Source: Polytrichum commune
Lineage: Eukaryota; Streptophyta; Polytrichopsida; Polytrichales; Polytrichaceae
Reading direction: 5' to 3'
Length of the DNA: 64,000 nt
Assembly (NCBI GenBank): GCA_950295325.1
Contig: OX485803.1
Span: forward strand, 70,137,554 to 70,201,553
Position numbers and translations under genes: made by a program
Shown: positions 12,642-26,700 of the stretch, in pieces
How positions within the stretch are numbered: position 1 is the first letter of the stretch
How the letters are laid out: each line of letters begins with the position of its first letter
Notes under the pieces: model-generated
What the model saw: only the letters and a program-made list of their open reading frames with translations
What the model was told of the DNA's origin: nothing
The model's database searches: none

Positions 12642-15600
12642 TTATGGAGGGTCTAAGTTTTGGGGGAGCGGTTGGTGGTTTTCAATTCTCCTCTTATGGA
12701 GGAGGATGGACATGGCATATTGTATTGCAATGGTATTAATGTTTTTAAAGGTGTTTTTGATGGTAACCATGGGTATTTTGAGATTTTCTTCTAGTATTTT
12801 CATAGATGGGATGTGGGCCGTAGCTCGGGCCCCAGCTGTGATGACAATAAGTGGTTCGATTTTCCATCCTCTGGAAGCGATACTATCAATCAATGGTTTG
12901 TATTTGTTGTTTTTTGCTTCTATTGCTTCTGGGGAGAATCTGTCGTTACAATATGTGAATTCAATAAATTGTATGGTGAGGTTAGGGTCAATTTCAATGG
13001 GAGGGTCATTTTGATATGGTAATCCTTTAACGCAGAGTATATCAGGTCGAAATCTTGCGTTACAATGACATCTTTGTGTGTTACATGTGCAGGGGAGTAG
13101 CCAATTGGGGACAGTATTTTCTTGGGGATTATTATTGAAGGTATTGGCATTCATGAGAGTAAAACAACGGGATTTTTCGGACGAGATTAGGAGCTTCCTA
13201 ATTTCTCCAACTGCTTTGTTATGTCTTTTAATTCGTAGTGAGTGTATATGTTGTTGGTTACATTTTAGTAGTACATGTAGCCAAGTGTCTGGATCATTTG
13301 AATTACATATAGGGCACGTGGTAGAGGGGTATCTTTGTTGACCGAAGAACATTTGTTTTCTAGCATTACCCATGTATGTTCCTATGCGGAATTTAATAAG
13401 GCAGGTTTTTTGTTTGTCTGTGATTAAGGGATTTGTCCAGAATTCGTTGGACAGTTCTTTGTCAATGTCTATATTTTTTGTCCATTTACGCGTGTTGGGG
13501 GTTTGTGTGGCCATGATTGCTATATTGGTTTCCCTATCATATTTTTTAATTTGTTTTTCTAAGAATCTTACTGGGCCTTTGTCTGGGACGTCTGCCATCG
13601 AGGCCCAAACGCCCTTTTGATAATAGTACGGGGTGGCGTGGGCATGTTCATATGGGTGGATGGCAATTCTGTGTTCTAATTCTAACCCGTCTTTTGCTAG
13701 TTTATCTGTTTTTTCATTACCATCAATGTTGACGTGTGCTCTGACTTTGTATAGTGTGATTGGTTGTGTACGGTCCTGAAGGATTTTTACCATGGAGTTG
13801 AGTGTGGTTTGGTCTGGATGATTATTATGGAGAGTGGGGTGTTTAATTTGTGTGTTGAGTAGGTATAATACGTTTAGACTGTCTGTGAATATAAATGCGG
13901 GTTCATTAGGGAATTGTGTATTGATGATTCTTAGTGTTTTGTGTATAGCCATCATTTCTGCACGTAGTATGTTTTGATGCCCATGAAGTCTTTTGGCGAT
14001 GTTTAAGCCTTTGGGGCTATAGATACCGTATCCAGCTCTTTCTCTTCTCCATACCCCAGGGGCAATTTCTTTGGGTTTTATAAAGGATCCATCTGTGTAG
14101 TAGCTAAATTGGGGGTGGAATTTTAGCGGTAAGTTAGTTTGGTAGTTTGGAAGTTGTGGGGTGGGGTTATTATTGTATAGGGGTGTGTTTGGGTAGTTTG
14201 ATTTAGCCCATTTTTTACTAGGGTTAACGGTGATGTTCGGAGGGGTGGGTGGTGCAATTTGAGTGTGGCTTTGTAGTATTTGGAGGTTATTTGCTGTGTC
14301 ATTTATTAACTTCATTTGTTCGTAGGTACCTATGTTATTATTTTGGTGATGGATACAGAATATTTGCATGGTAGATGGTTCTTTCCTTGTGATATTGAGC
14401 TCGGGGGGTATTGTTGGTTCTTCGTATGTGATTGTGTCAGCAGCAAAATGGGCAATGACATGTGTGTCTGGGAATGGGCCTGTGTGTGGGTTCGAGTTTT
14501 GGTACCAATCAGTGTCTGGGGATATAATTATAGTAATTGTGTAAGGGTCATTTTGGGCCGCCATGCGTGCCCAGTGGATGGCTTGTTGTAGGTCTGTTGA
14601 GTTGTGAGGATGTGCGTATCCGATTCCTTGCCATTTATAGTCAAACACTTTTCCTAAGGATCCAAATATTATGTCTCGTGAGAATGGTGAGTAGAATTGG
14701 GTGAATTGTGTAGGACATGTAACTGGGGATGAAAAATATGAGTGGTTAATATTGAATGTTGTAATTAGTAGATCCAGTATTTGAGTTGGTATTGTATATT
14801 GGGCTCTTTTGAGTGGGTCGTTTTTTGGGATACGGTATTTGTATCTTTGGTATAGCCAAACAATTTCAGTTTCGAATGATTGGGTAGATGGTTCTAGACC
14901 GTGTGTGTTATTTTTTGCCAATTGGTATTGTTTCCATAGCCATGTTAGTCTAGCTTTCGGGATGGTGATGAGATGCCTTCCATTGTCTTCGTATATGTGT
15001 GCGACATCAAATTGTGTTTGGATAGTATCAGAGTTTGTTTCAATGTCGTTTTCTGGGTTGCATTCACTAATAGAGATATGTGCTAGCGGAATTATTGTGA
15101 TTGGTGTGACGTATATTGTGTCTCGGTGTTGTTCTGTGGAGAAGTAGGCGTTAATGATGTTTGAAAAATGATTGTGTTGTCTTTTTGTGTAATATTGGAT
15201 AAGCAAGTTTGTGTTGTGGTTGCATATGTGGGCTTCACAGTAGGGGTATAGGTCCCTTTGGGTTCGCCATTTATTATATGTGTTGTTATTTGTTGTGGTC
15301 CATTGACATAGGTATGACGTGACTGTTCTTTTTATTCCATTGTGGTCATTAGATTGTTTTTGTTTGTGATCGAGTATTTTGTGTATGGGGAATTGTCGGG
15401 GGGTCTTTAAGCATGTTGTTGGGGGGAGGAGGTAGATGGGGGATGGGGAGGTTAGGGGGGTGTACGGGGGCGGTCGGTGTGTGAGGTAGGATGTTGTGAT
15501 TTCTTATTATATATTTGTTTTTTAGGGATCTTGTTGGGTGATGTTGTTGGCAAGGTAAGGGGCATTGATTGCAGGGGGGGTGGCAGAATAGTTGATTAGC

Positions 15601-18600
15601 TATATTAAGTGCGCTTTGGATAAGTTTAGAAGGAGTGGAGTGGTAGTTTTTGAATTCGTCCTTGTTCATCAGAGTGGTACCATTAGGCAAGGTAATTTGG
15701 TCTAGTGTGATTATATTATATATAAGTAATTTGTGTAGTAGTTTAAGTGAGGTGTTGGGGTTTAGGCCATGTAGCATTTGTGCTTCTTGCATTCATGCAG
15801 TTTCTAATGGGGATGGGGTTAGTAGAAAGTTATTTATTGTGTTTTTTAGATGGACTCCGGCTTTATGTTTGAGCAAGAACAATGTTCTAGTGATGGGTGA
15901 TCTAACACAGTGGTGGTATTTAATGCGAGTGATTTCTTGAGAGCCCCCATATTTGGCGAGTATGAATTGTAATAGACCAGTATATATTTTCTCAATTCTC
16001 CCTTTGTCATTGAGGGCATTTTGTAGTTGTTCTCCAATGCATCTTAGATAGGCATTTTGTAGTGAGAAAGCTTCGATTCCAAATAGGTTGTGTGGGAGTT
16101 GTGTAGCATTGTTAGATGTGCATTTGGGTATCCCGCAAATCGTTTTATGAAGTGCTATGATTTTTTTATCTAATTTTTTGATAGCTGGTATGGAGTAAGG
16201 TACTGCGTAGAAGCTGTATGCTATTCCAGCGCGTATGACTGTATCTGCCATGTTTATTTTTTGTTTCATAGTAGCTGGGCATGTTGCAAGGGCTTGACAT
16301 TGTTTGATGACTTTAGCTGTAGTAGTATTTATTTGTGTTTTCCATTTGAGTGATGGTGCAAGGTTTATTCCTAGATACGTGTATGGTTCATGTTGGTTTA
16401 AGACTGGTATAGGTTGATTCCTGTAGTTTATATTGGTGGATTGGATTAAGGCTTTAAAGGTTGTGGGGTGAAGTTTGGATTTGTTTGGGCAGCCAGTTAC
16501 TGCATACTTGGGTATTCCAAGGTTCATTCTTGCCCATTCGCAGAATTTGTCTAGTTTGTTGAGTTGTGTTTGCAGTGTCTCTAGTTTATTGGCGATGGCT
16601 GCAAGATCATCTGCATATGCAGATGATGAGATTTTTAACTTAGATGTGCCAAAAGTGTATCCATTATTTCCTTGTTGTAGCCATCTGATGAGGGGTTCTA
16701 GGAATATGATAAATATATATGGGCTAAGGGTATCCCCTTGTATTGTACGTCTTTGAATAGGGATTGGTGAGGTTTTTCCGAAGTGTTCGCCAGTGAATAT
16801 TGTTGAGGATTGTGAGTATATGTTTCCTATGAGGTTTATGGAATCAGTGGGATATCCCAGATCTTTCATTATGGCTAGAAATCTGGCGTGATCAATGGAG
16901 CCAAGGCGTTTTTGAAGTCAATGTAGAGGATATATATATATCTTGGTTCGTGAGTCTTGCGTCTTCAAGCGCTCCGATGAGTAGTTGGATTTGTCTAGAA
17001 ATGTTTCTCTCTGCTCTGAAGCCTTTTTGACTGTCATGTAATATTTGGTATTTTTCCCCATATGTTGATAGAATAGAAGTTAGTGTACTCGTGTAGAATT
17101 TATATATGGTATTAGCTAGCGCAATAGGTCTGTGGTTTGTTAGTTGTGATGGGTGTCATTTTTTATATAGTAATATTATTAGACTGGTTTTCCATGATGC
17201 GGGAATTTGTTTTTATTTGTAACAGTGTTTAAAGAATAGAAAGAGTAATTTGTGGAAGCGTGGAGGCATATTTTTTAGAATTGAGTTAGGTATTTTGTCT
17301 GGGCCTGGGACTTTGTTATTACTTAGGTTTTTAAGACAAAAGTCGTATGTTTCTTGGTCAAAATACGTGTGTAGAGGGGTGTGGGGTTCTCCTCGTTTGT
17401 CAATTATGTATCCGTCTAAGTCATGCCATGGATATTGTCGGACTCCACATGTGTAGTATAGTGGATGTGTATTTTGGTATTGGCATGTGGGGACTGTAGG
17501 ACGGTTGCTGATGGATTGTTGTATGTAGATTTCTGATGCGATGTCTTCTGGGTTGGTTAGTATATTGTTTTGTCTATCTATGATGGAATCCAGGGGTGAG
17601 GTTTCATTGTTCTTGAAGACTTTCCGGTTTATTTTTTGGGGGCTTTTTTCGTACATTTGTCTGTATTTTGATACGGCTTTTAGAACGCAGTCTTTGGTGT
17701 ATTTTATGGTGATTTTTCTGGCTTCTTTATTTATTTTTTTTGCTATGGTTGCTATGGTATTAATCCACTCAGTAGGAGGTACCGTTGTGATAGGTGGGTG
17801 TGGAATGTTTGTGTGTTGGTGGTTTCGTATATTGTTTAGGATGGGGTGTGCTTGCCAGAGTGGATCGTGTTGTGCAATGTATATGGTTTTTCTTATGAGG
17901 TGGTATGTGTTGAGGTGTCTTTTCCATTCTCTAGCCAGTTTTCGTGGCAGAAAACCCCCTTATTGTGATGTTCTGCTCGTAAGGTTTGGTAGCGGGTCTG
18001 GTTTACATGTTTTTTCAATTGTTTCTGAAATTTTGTTTACAATATGGTCAAATGTTGTACAGGCTTCTATCCATTGATCCGGGCTTAAGTGTTGATGGTT
18101 TTCTAGTAATGTGGTAAGGATTTTTATTTGGGCAGAGTTTTCTTCGAAGAATGTTATGTTGAATTTTTCAATATTTTCTGGTGGTATTGGGTTTAGTATT
18201 CTAGATGGTGACGTGTTCGTGGGGGGTGGGGATCTGGCTATAAGGGTGTTGTGGGGGATATGTAGTGCAACTGGATAATGGTCTGAGTTTAGATTCATAT
18301 TTGTATTTGTGATGGAGATAAATTTGCTGTTGTCTGGTGAGTGGATGTAGAATCCATCTATTAGACTTGTTGATGTGTAATTATAGCCTCCTTGTCTGGA
18401 GATGCGAGTGTTAGTTGGGATATATTCTAGGTTGAGTGATGCAGTAAAAGTTTTCCATTGGTGGTCTTCTTCTTGTGGGGGGGTGTTAATGTTGTTATTT
18501 TGCCTGCCGCTAAGTGCAATATCTCGGTTAAAGTCGCCACATAATGTGTATATGTGGTTGGGGTTTATAGTGATTTGATTAGTAATTTCGTTTTTAAGGT

Positions 18601-20262
18601 ATGGGATGAGGTGTATGTCTTCTAAGTGTGTAGGCATATACATGTGTATGATTAGCCAAGGTATTAGTGGGTGATTGTTTATTTTAATTATTTGTAGGTA
18701 TGGGGAGATATTTACTGGTGTGGGAATTTTGGTAATATTCCCAGGGAATGCATATTTCTTGTGGATAAGTGTGAGTAGGCCTCCTCTCCCGGGTGTATAG
18801 GGCATTCTTTGTTGTATGCATCTTGTAAGTGCATGTGTGTTGTTGAAAATGAGTTTAAATTCCGGAAATAGATTTTGTATGTATTTTGTAGATTTTTTTG
18901 CAATTAGTTTGGTTTCTTGGATATGTATGATTGCTGTGTTGTTTAGCGAATTGTTTATTAGGCTTTGTAGGTTTGGCAGTGAAGTGTTGAATGATGATGC
19001 ATTCCATGTTATTATGTTTGTTTCGTGTACAGTGTCTGTGTTGATTCTTATGGTTGGTGCGGGAGTAGCTGGGGGTGGGGGTGGGTGCGAGTATTCGTTT
19101 ATGCTTTCTAGGCATCGAAGTGCTTCAGTGATAAGTTGATTTGGGAGGAAGGCAAATTTGTTTTGGAGGGTGATGGGTGTGGGTGTAGTATCTTGGTTGT
19201 GAATGAATTCATATATTTCTGCGTGTATTGAATTTTTTGGGAATATTATATCTTGATTGTTTCCTACAAATGTTGTGTAGGGGTGATGTGTCGATATGTG
19301 CCTTTCGAGGGGGTTGGTGAGGTTAGCTAGTCTAATAATTAATGTGTTGGTCCATATGTCGTTAAAGTGGTAATTTTGGGGGTGGGCTAGTATGCTATTG
19401 CATGTGTCTATTGAGGGGTGGATGGTGATGACTATAGCGTATAGCATATGGGTTAGTGGTGATTGTCTTTGTGTTTGGATGTATTGGTGTAGATGTGGGT
19501 GGGTATTTATTGCTTGGTGGTGTAGTGGGTGTGTATTTTTTAGTATGGGAGCAAATGTATTTGCTATGTGTTGGTATTCAGGTTGTAGTTTTATAGTGTT
19601 TGGGATGAAGTATATGTTGGCTCTCTTTTTGTGTGTAGCAGGATGTGTATGTAGGATGTTAGGCATTGGTCCGGGATTGGATTCTATATCCCCGCATTTT
19701 AGTAATTCTAGTTTGGTAATGAAGTAGTATCCGTGGAAGTGGATTATTTTTGGATTCTTCATGTTTGTTTTTAGATATATTGTGATTGTGAATTTGGTTG
19801 TGGTAAAGAGGTTAGGTATAGCGGGTATGGTGTTTTCTATTTGTATGGGTGAGAAGTGTGGTTTTGTATTATTTATAGATTTTTGGCTTGTTATTGAGTT
19901 AGGTTTCCAATTATTTATGAAGTGGTATTTGATATTGTTTGTGTGGCGAGGCCGGTAGGCCGAGGCCATTGTGTTTTTTGAGTGGGATTGGTGTTTTGTA
20001 TGAGGGCTTAATAGGTTTTTGATTTTGTGATGGTGTTTGAAGTTAGGGTGGGATTTATTTTTGGAGCATTTGTTTTGTAGGTATGCTTTGGTGTTTGTTG
20101 AGAGGTGAGGTTGGAAGGTTGAGGTTGCTTTGTTTTTCGGGTTGAGTTTTTGTTTAGTATGCAAATGTAGTTTTGAGTAGGGGTGGTTTCTGGGGAATGA
20201 TTTGTGGTTTTGGTGGGTGTTATAGTTGGTTAAGAGGTATGTATGGGAGTTGTCTTGGAGTA
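12642..20262 (-). pseudogene. E1 ORF2 (2A-APE-RT-RNH-RLE), broken
   Basis: Polyprotein gene for target-primed reverse transcription. In reading order: 2A peptide ELLKCGDIESNPGP (19708-19667); APE endonuclease (about 19030-18262) with QETK, GDFNRDI and SDHYPV; reverse transcriptase (about 17340-16500) with YADD at 16617-16606; RNase H (about 14110-13700) with YTDGS, RAEMM, FTDS and HVNIDGN; CCHC finger CPIC...H...C; RLE-like domain RPDIL...FIEFTY...KNNKY (about 13060-12830). Compared with E2/E3, at least seven lesions are visible. They include CAA-to-TAA stops at 17960 and 17213, a TGA near 17150, a lost T near 16905, TGG-to-TGA at 15793 and a gained base near 15400. Several positions that are broken in E2/E3 are intact here (CAA, GGA and CGA codons), so the lesions arose separately. 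The frame as it stands runs on into E2's 3' UTR at 20494, which is an accident of the nesting. Confidence 0.85.
20252..20262. repeat. Target-site duplication of E2, 3'-side copy
   Basis: GTCTTGGAGTA (TACTCCAAGAC on the minus strand), next to the 3' end of E2. Its partner is at 39615-39625, beyond the spacer and facing the opposite way. It is also the point where E1's ORF2 is split. Confidence 0.85.
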
Positions 20263-20715
20263 GATAGATAGAAACTCCGGTCCCTTTTAGGGGCCGGCGT
20301 GAATAGAGTGTCCGTTCGTAATGCCAACAACCCGATGCCCACAGGACATGGGGAAGCTGGGACAAAACTACTCTCCTCTTTTGAGGATGGACACTATAGT
20401 AACCGAGAAACAAATAACATGGGCCGATTATGGCCCACGGAGGTGCATGGCTTTTAAGGATAATTAGTGTTTTTGTAATGAGAGTGAACGCCAAGTCATG
20501 ATTCCTCGGTTGGTTGTGGGAGGATGTTTGAGTTAAGACGTTCCGGGTTCAATTCCAGTTGAGTTCGTATGATCGTCTAAAATGTAACACATGACTTGGT
20601 GTTGTAAGTGAATAAAAGGCAGGAAATTTGTACCAACCAACCGGCACCAGTCCCTCATTCTGAGCTGTAAGTAGATACTAGATATTATATAAGATATTAT
20701 ATAAGTTTTTGGGTT

Positions 20716-23700
20716 TTATGGAGGGTTTAAGTTTTGGGGGAGCGGTTGGTGGTTTTCAAGTCTCCTCTTATGTAGGAGGATGGACATGGCATATTGTATT
20801 GCAATAGTATTAATGTTTTTAAAGGTATTTTTGATGGTAACCATGGGTATTTTGAGATTTTCTTCTAGTATTTTCATGGATGGGATGTGGGCCGTAGCTC
20901 GGGCCCCAGCTGTGAGGACAATAAGTGGTTCGATTTTCCATCCTCTAGAAGCGATACTGTCAATCAGTGGTTTGTATTTGTTGTTTTTTGCTTCTATAGT
21001 TTCTGGGGAAAATCTGTCGTTACAATATGTGAATTCGATAAATTGTATGGTGAGGTTAGGATCAACGTCGATGGGAGGGTCATTTTGATATGGTAATCCT
21101 TTGACGCATAGTATGTCAGGGCGAAACCTTGCATTGCAATTACATCTTTGTGTGTTACATGCACAGGGGAGTAGCCAATTGGGGACAGTATTTTCTTGGG
21201 GATTATTATTGAAGGTACCGGCATTCATGAGGGTAAAACATCGGGATTTTTCGGACGAGATTAGGAGCTTCCTAATTTCTCCAACTGCTTTGTTATGTCT
21301 TTTAACTCGTAGTGAGTGTATATGTTGTTGGTTACATTTCAGCAGTACATGTAGCCAAGTGTTTGGATCGTTTGAATTGCATATGGGACACGTGATAGAG
21401 GGGTACCTCTGGTGACCGAAAAACATTTGTTTTCTAGCATTACCCATGTATGTTCCTGTGCGGAATTTAATAAGGCATGATTTTTGTTTGTCTGTGATTA
21501 AGGGATTTGTCCAGAATTCGTTGGACAGTTCTTTGTCAATGTCTATATTTTTTGTCCATTTACACGTGTTGGGGGTTTGTGTGGCCATGATTGCTATATT
21601 GGTTTCCCTGTCATATTTTTTAATTTGTTTTTCTAAGAATCTTACTGGGCCTTTGTCTGGGACTTCTTCCATTGAGGCCCAGACGTCCTTTTGATAATAG
21701 TATGGGGTGGCGTGGGCATGTTCGTATGGGTGTATGGCGATTCTGTGTTCTAATTCTAACCCGTCTTTTGCTAGTTTATCCGCTTTTTCATTACCATCAA
21801 TGTTGACGTGTGCTCTGACTTTGTATAATGTGATAGGCTGTGTACGGTCTTGGAGGATTTTTACCATGGAGTTGAGTGTGGTTTGGTCTGGGTGACTATT
21901 ATGGAGAGTGGGGTGTTTAATTTGTGTGTTGAGTAGGTATAATACGTTTAGACTGTCTGTGAATATAAATGCGGGTTCATTAGGGAATTGTGTATTGATG
22001 ATTCTTAGTGTTTTGTGTATAGCCATCATTTCTGCACGTAGTATATTTTGATGCCCATGGAGTCTTTTGGCGATATTTAAGCCTTTGGGGCTATAGATAC
22101 CGTATCCAGCTCTTTCTCTTCTCCATACTCCAGGGGCAATTTCTTTGGGTTTTATAAAGGATCCATCTGTGTAGTAGCTAAATTGGGGGTGGAATTTTAG
22201 TGGTAAGTTGGTTTGGTAGTTTGGGAGTTGTGGGGTGGGGTTATTATTGTATAGGGGTGTGTTTGGGTAGTTTGTTTTAGCCCATTTTTTACTAGGGTTA
22301 ACGGTGATGTTCGGAGGGGTGGGTGGTGCAATTTGAGTGTGGCTTTGTAATATTTGGAGGTTATTTGCTGTGTCGTGTATTAGCTTCATTTGTTCGTAGG
22401 TACCTATGTTATTATTTTGGTGATGGATACAGAATATTTGCATGGTAGATGGTTCTTTCCTTGTAGTATTGAGTTCGGGGGGTATTGTTGGTTCTTCGTA
22501 TGTGATTGTGTCAGCAGCAAAATGGGCAATGACATGTGTGTCTGGGAATGGGCCTATGTATGGGTTCGAGTTTTGGTACCAGTCAGTGTCTGGGGATATA
22601 ATTATAGTGATTGTGTAAGGGTCATTTTGGGCCGCCATGCGTGCCCAGTGAATGGCTTGTTGTAGGTCTGTTGAGGTGTGAGGATGTGCGTATCCAATTC
22701 CTTGCCATTTATAGTCAAACACTTTTCCTAAGGATCCGAATATTATGTCTCGTGAGAAGGGTGAGTAGAATTGGGTGAATTGTGTAGGACATGTAACTGG
22801 GGATGAAAAGTATGAGTGGTTAATATTGAATGTTGTAATTAGTAGATCCAGTATTTGAGTTGGTATTATATATTGGACTCTTTTGAGTGGGTCGTTTTTT
22901 GGGATACGGTATTTGTATCTTTGGTATAGCCAAACAATTTCAGTTTCGAATGATTGGGTAGATGGTTCTAGACCATGTGTGGTATTTTTTGCCAATTGGT
23001 ATTGTTTCCATAGCCATGTTAGTCTAGCTTTCGGGATGGTGATGAGATGCCTTTCATTGTCTTCGTATATGTGGGCGACATCGAATTGTGTTTGGATAGT
23101 ATCAGAGTTTGTTTCAATGTCGTTTTCTGGGTTGCATTCACTAATAGAGATATGTGCTAGCGGAATTATTGTGGATGGTGTGACGTATCTTGTGTCTCGG
23201 TGTTGTTCCGTGGTGAAGTAAGCGTTAATGATGTTTGAAAAATGATTGTGTTGTCTTTCTGTGTAATATTGGATAAGCAGGTTTGTGTTGTGGTTGCATA
23301 TGTGGGCTTCACAGTAGGGGTATAGGTCCCTTTGGGTTCACCATTTATTATATGTGTTGTTATTTGTTGTGGTCCATTGACACATATATGACGTAACTGT
23401 TCTTTTTATTCCATTGTGGTCGTTAGTTTGTTTTTGTTTGTGATCGAGTATTTTGTGTATGGGGAATTGTCTGGGGTCTTTAAGCATGTTGTTGGGGGGA
23501 GGAGGTAGATGGGGGATGGGGGGGTTAGGGGGGTGTACGGGGGCGGTCGGTGTGTGAGGTAGGATGTTGTGATTTCTTATTATATATTTGTTTTTGAGGG
23601 ATCTTGGTGGGTGGTGTTGTTGGCAGGGTAGGGGGCATTGATTGCGGGGGGGGGGTGGCAGAATAGTTCATTAGCTATGTTAAGTGCGCTTTGGATAAGT

Positions 23701-26700
23701 TTAGAAGGAGTGGAGTGGTAGTTTTTGAATTCGTCCTTGTTCATCAGAGTGGTACCATTAGGCAAGGTAATTTGGTCTAGTGTGATTATATTATATATAA
23801 GTAATTTGTGTAGTAGTTTAGGTGAGGTGTTGGGGTTTAGGCCATGTAGCATTTGTGCTTCTTGCATCCATGCAGTTTCAAGTGAGGATGGGGTTAGTAG
23901 AAAGTTATTTATTGTGTTTTTTAGATGGACTCCGGCTTTATGTTTTAGCAGGAACAATGTTCTAGTGATGGGTGATCTAACACAATGGTGGTATTTAATG
24001 CGAGTGATTTCTTGAGAGCCCCCATGTGTGGCGAGTATGAATTGTACTAGACCGGTATATATTCTTCCAATTCTCCCTTTGTCATTGAGGGCATTTTGTA
24101 ATTGTTCTCCAATGCACCTTAGATAGGCATTTTGTAATGAAAATGCTTCAATTCCAAATAGGTTGTGGGGGAGTTGCGTGGCAATATTAGATGTGCATTT
24201 AGGTATTCCGCATATTGTTTTATGGAGTGCGATGATTTTTTTGTCTAGTTTTTTGATGGCTGGTATGGAATATGGTACTGCATAAAAACTATATGCTATT
24301 CTAGCACGTATGACTGTGTCTGCCATATTGATTTTTTGTTTCATAGTAGCTGGGCAAGCTACGAGGGCTTGACATTGTTTGATTACTTTAGCTGTGGTGG
24401 TATTTATTTGTGTTTTCCATTTGAGTGATGGTGCAAGATTTATTCCTAGGTATGTATAGGGTTCATGTTGGTTTAAGACTGATATAGGTTGGTTTCTATA
24501 GTTTATGTTAGTGGATTGAATTAGGGCCTTGAAGGTTGTGGGGTTAAGTTTGGATTTGTTTGGACATCCAGTCACTGCACATTTTGGTATACCTAGGTCC
24601 ATTCTTGCCCATTCACAGAATTTGTCTAGTTTGTTTAATTGTGTTTGTAATGCTTCTAGTTTGTTGGCTATTGCTGCAAGATCGTCTGCATATGCTGCTG
24701 ATGAGATTTTCACTCTGGACGTACCGAAGGTATATCCATTATTTCCTTGTTGCAGCCATCTAAGTAGGGGTTCCAATAATATGATAAATAGATATGGGCT
24801 AAGGGTATCGCCTTGTATTGTACCTCTTTGGATGTGGATTGGTAGAGTTTTCCCGAAGTGTTCGCCGGTAAATATGGTTGATGATTGTGAGTATATGTTT
24901 CCTATGAGGTTTATGGAGTCATTGGGATAACCCAGGTCTTTTATTATAGCTAATAGTCTGGCGTGGTCAATGGAGCCAAAGGCGTTTTTAAAGTCAATAT
25001 AAATAATGTATATATCTTGGTTTGTGAGTCTGGCGTCTTCAAGTGCTGCAATTAGTATTTGGATTTGTCTAGAGGTGCTTCTTTCTGCTCTGAACCCTTC
25101 TTGGCTATCGTGTAGTATTTTGTATCTTTCTCCGTATGCTGATAGGATAGAAGTTAATGTGCTTGTGTATAATTTATATATATTGTTAGCTAGTGCAATA
25201 GGTTTGTGATTTGTTAGTTGTGATGGGTTACCTTTTTTATATAGTAAAATTGTTAGGCTAGTTTTCCATGATGTTGGGATTTGTTTTTGTTTATAGCAGT
25301 GTTTAAAGAATAGAAACAATATTTTGTGAAAGCGTGGAGGCATATTTTTTAGAATTGAGTTGGGAATTTTGTCTGGGCCTGGGACTTTATTATTACTTAG
25401 GTTTTTAAGACAGAAGTCGTATGTTTCTTTATCAAGGTATGTGTACAAGGGGATTTGGGGTTCTCATCGTCTGTCGATTGTGTATCCATCTAAGTCGTGC
25501 CAAGGGTATTGCCTTACTCCACATGTACAGTGAATTGGATGTGTATTTTGATGGTGGCATGTGGGGACTGTGGGGCGGTTACTGATGGATTGTTGTGCGT
25601 AAATCTCTGAAGCAATGTCTTCAGGGTTGGTTAATATGTTGTTTTGTCTATCAATGATGGAGTCAAGAGGTGAGGTTTCAGTGTTCTTGAAGACTTTCCG
25701 ATTTATTTTCTTGGGGCTTTTTTCATACATTTGACGGTATTTTGATACGGCTTTTAGGATGCAGTCTCTGGTGTATTTTGTGGTAATTTTCCTGGCTTCT
25801 TTATTTGCCGTTTTTGCGATAGTTGCTATGGTGTCAATCCATTCGACAAGAAATGTTGTTGTAGTAGGTGGGTGCGGGATGTTGACATGTTGGTGGTTTC
25901 GGATATCATTTAGGATGGGGTGTACTTGCCAGCTTGGATCATTTTATACAATGTAAATGGTTTTCCTGATGAGGTGATATGTGTTGAGGTGTCTTTTCCA
26001 TTCTCTAGCTAGTTTGCGTGGTAAAAAACCACCTTGTTTTGATGTTTTGTTTGTGAGGTTGGGTAGAGGGTCTGCTTTGCAGGTTTTTTCAATTGTTTCT
26101 GAGATTTTGTTTATAATGTATTCTAATGATGTGCAGGCATTTTGCCATTGATCAGGTGTTAAGTGTTGGTTGTCTTCTAATAGTGTGGTAAGTTCTTTAA
26201 GTTGGGTGGAGTTTTCTTCGAAGAATGTTATGTTAAAGTTTTCTAGGTTTTCCGGTGGTATCGGGTTCAGTATCCTAGTTGGTGTGGTGTTTGTAGAGGG
26301 CGGAGGTCTAGCTATAAGTGTGTTGTGTGGGATGTGTAATGTGACTGGGTAGTGATCTGAATTTAGATTCATGTTTGTGTTTGTAGTGGAGGTAAATTTG
26401 CTGTTGTCAAGGGAGTGAATGTAGAAACCATCTATTAGGCTTGTTGATGTGTAGTTGTAGCCACCTTGTCTGGAGATACTAGTGTTGGTAGTGATATATT
26501 CTAAGTCGAGAGATGTGGTAAAATGTTTCCATTGGAAGTCCTCTTCTTGTGGGGGGGTAGTAGTGTTGTTATTTTGTCTGCCCCTAAGTGCAATATCTCT
26601 GTTAAAGTCACCGCACAGTGTGTATATGTGATTGGGGTGTGTAGTGATTTGTTTAGTGATTTCATTCTTAAGGTGTGGGATAAGACATGTGTCTTCTGGG

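Larger units (their letters stand above)
12201..20262 (-). mobile_element. E1 (outer Dualen-like LINE), 3' part
   Basis: The 3' part of the oldest of three related LINEs. On the minus strand it runs from just after TACTCCAAGAC (20262) to the terminal TTTCTATCTATC (12201). It carries the ORF2 segment from the end of the repeat-rich N-terminus through 2A, APE, RT, RNase H, CCHC and the RLE-like domain, then a 3' UTR of about 440 bp. The DNA is roughly 95% identical to the same part of E2 and E3 by eye. It is interrupted at 20262 by E2. Its continuation upstream is the segment 34042-39625, now facing the opposite way, and its 5' tip is 53444-53908. Confidence 0.88.

Noticed and set aside
17960-20494. 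Continuous frame joining E2's 3' UTR to E1's ORF2
   Set aside because: It crosses the E2/E1 insertion junction at 20262, so the first 77 codons do not belong to the protein.
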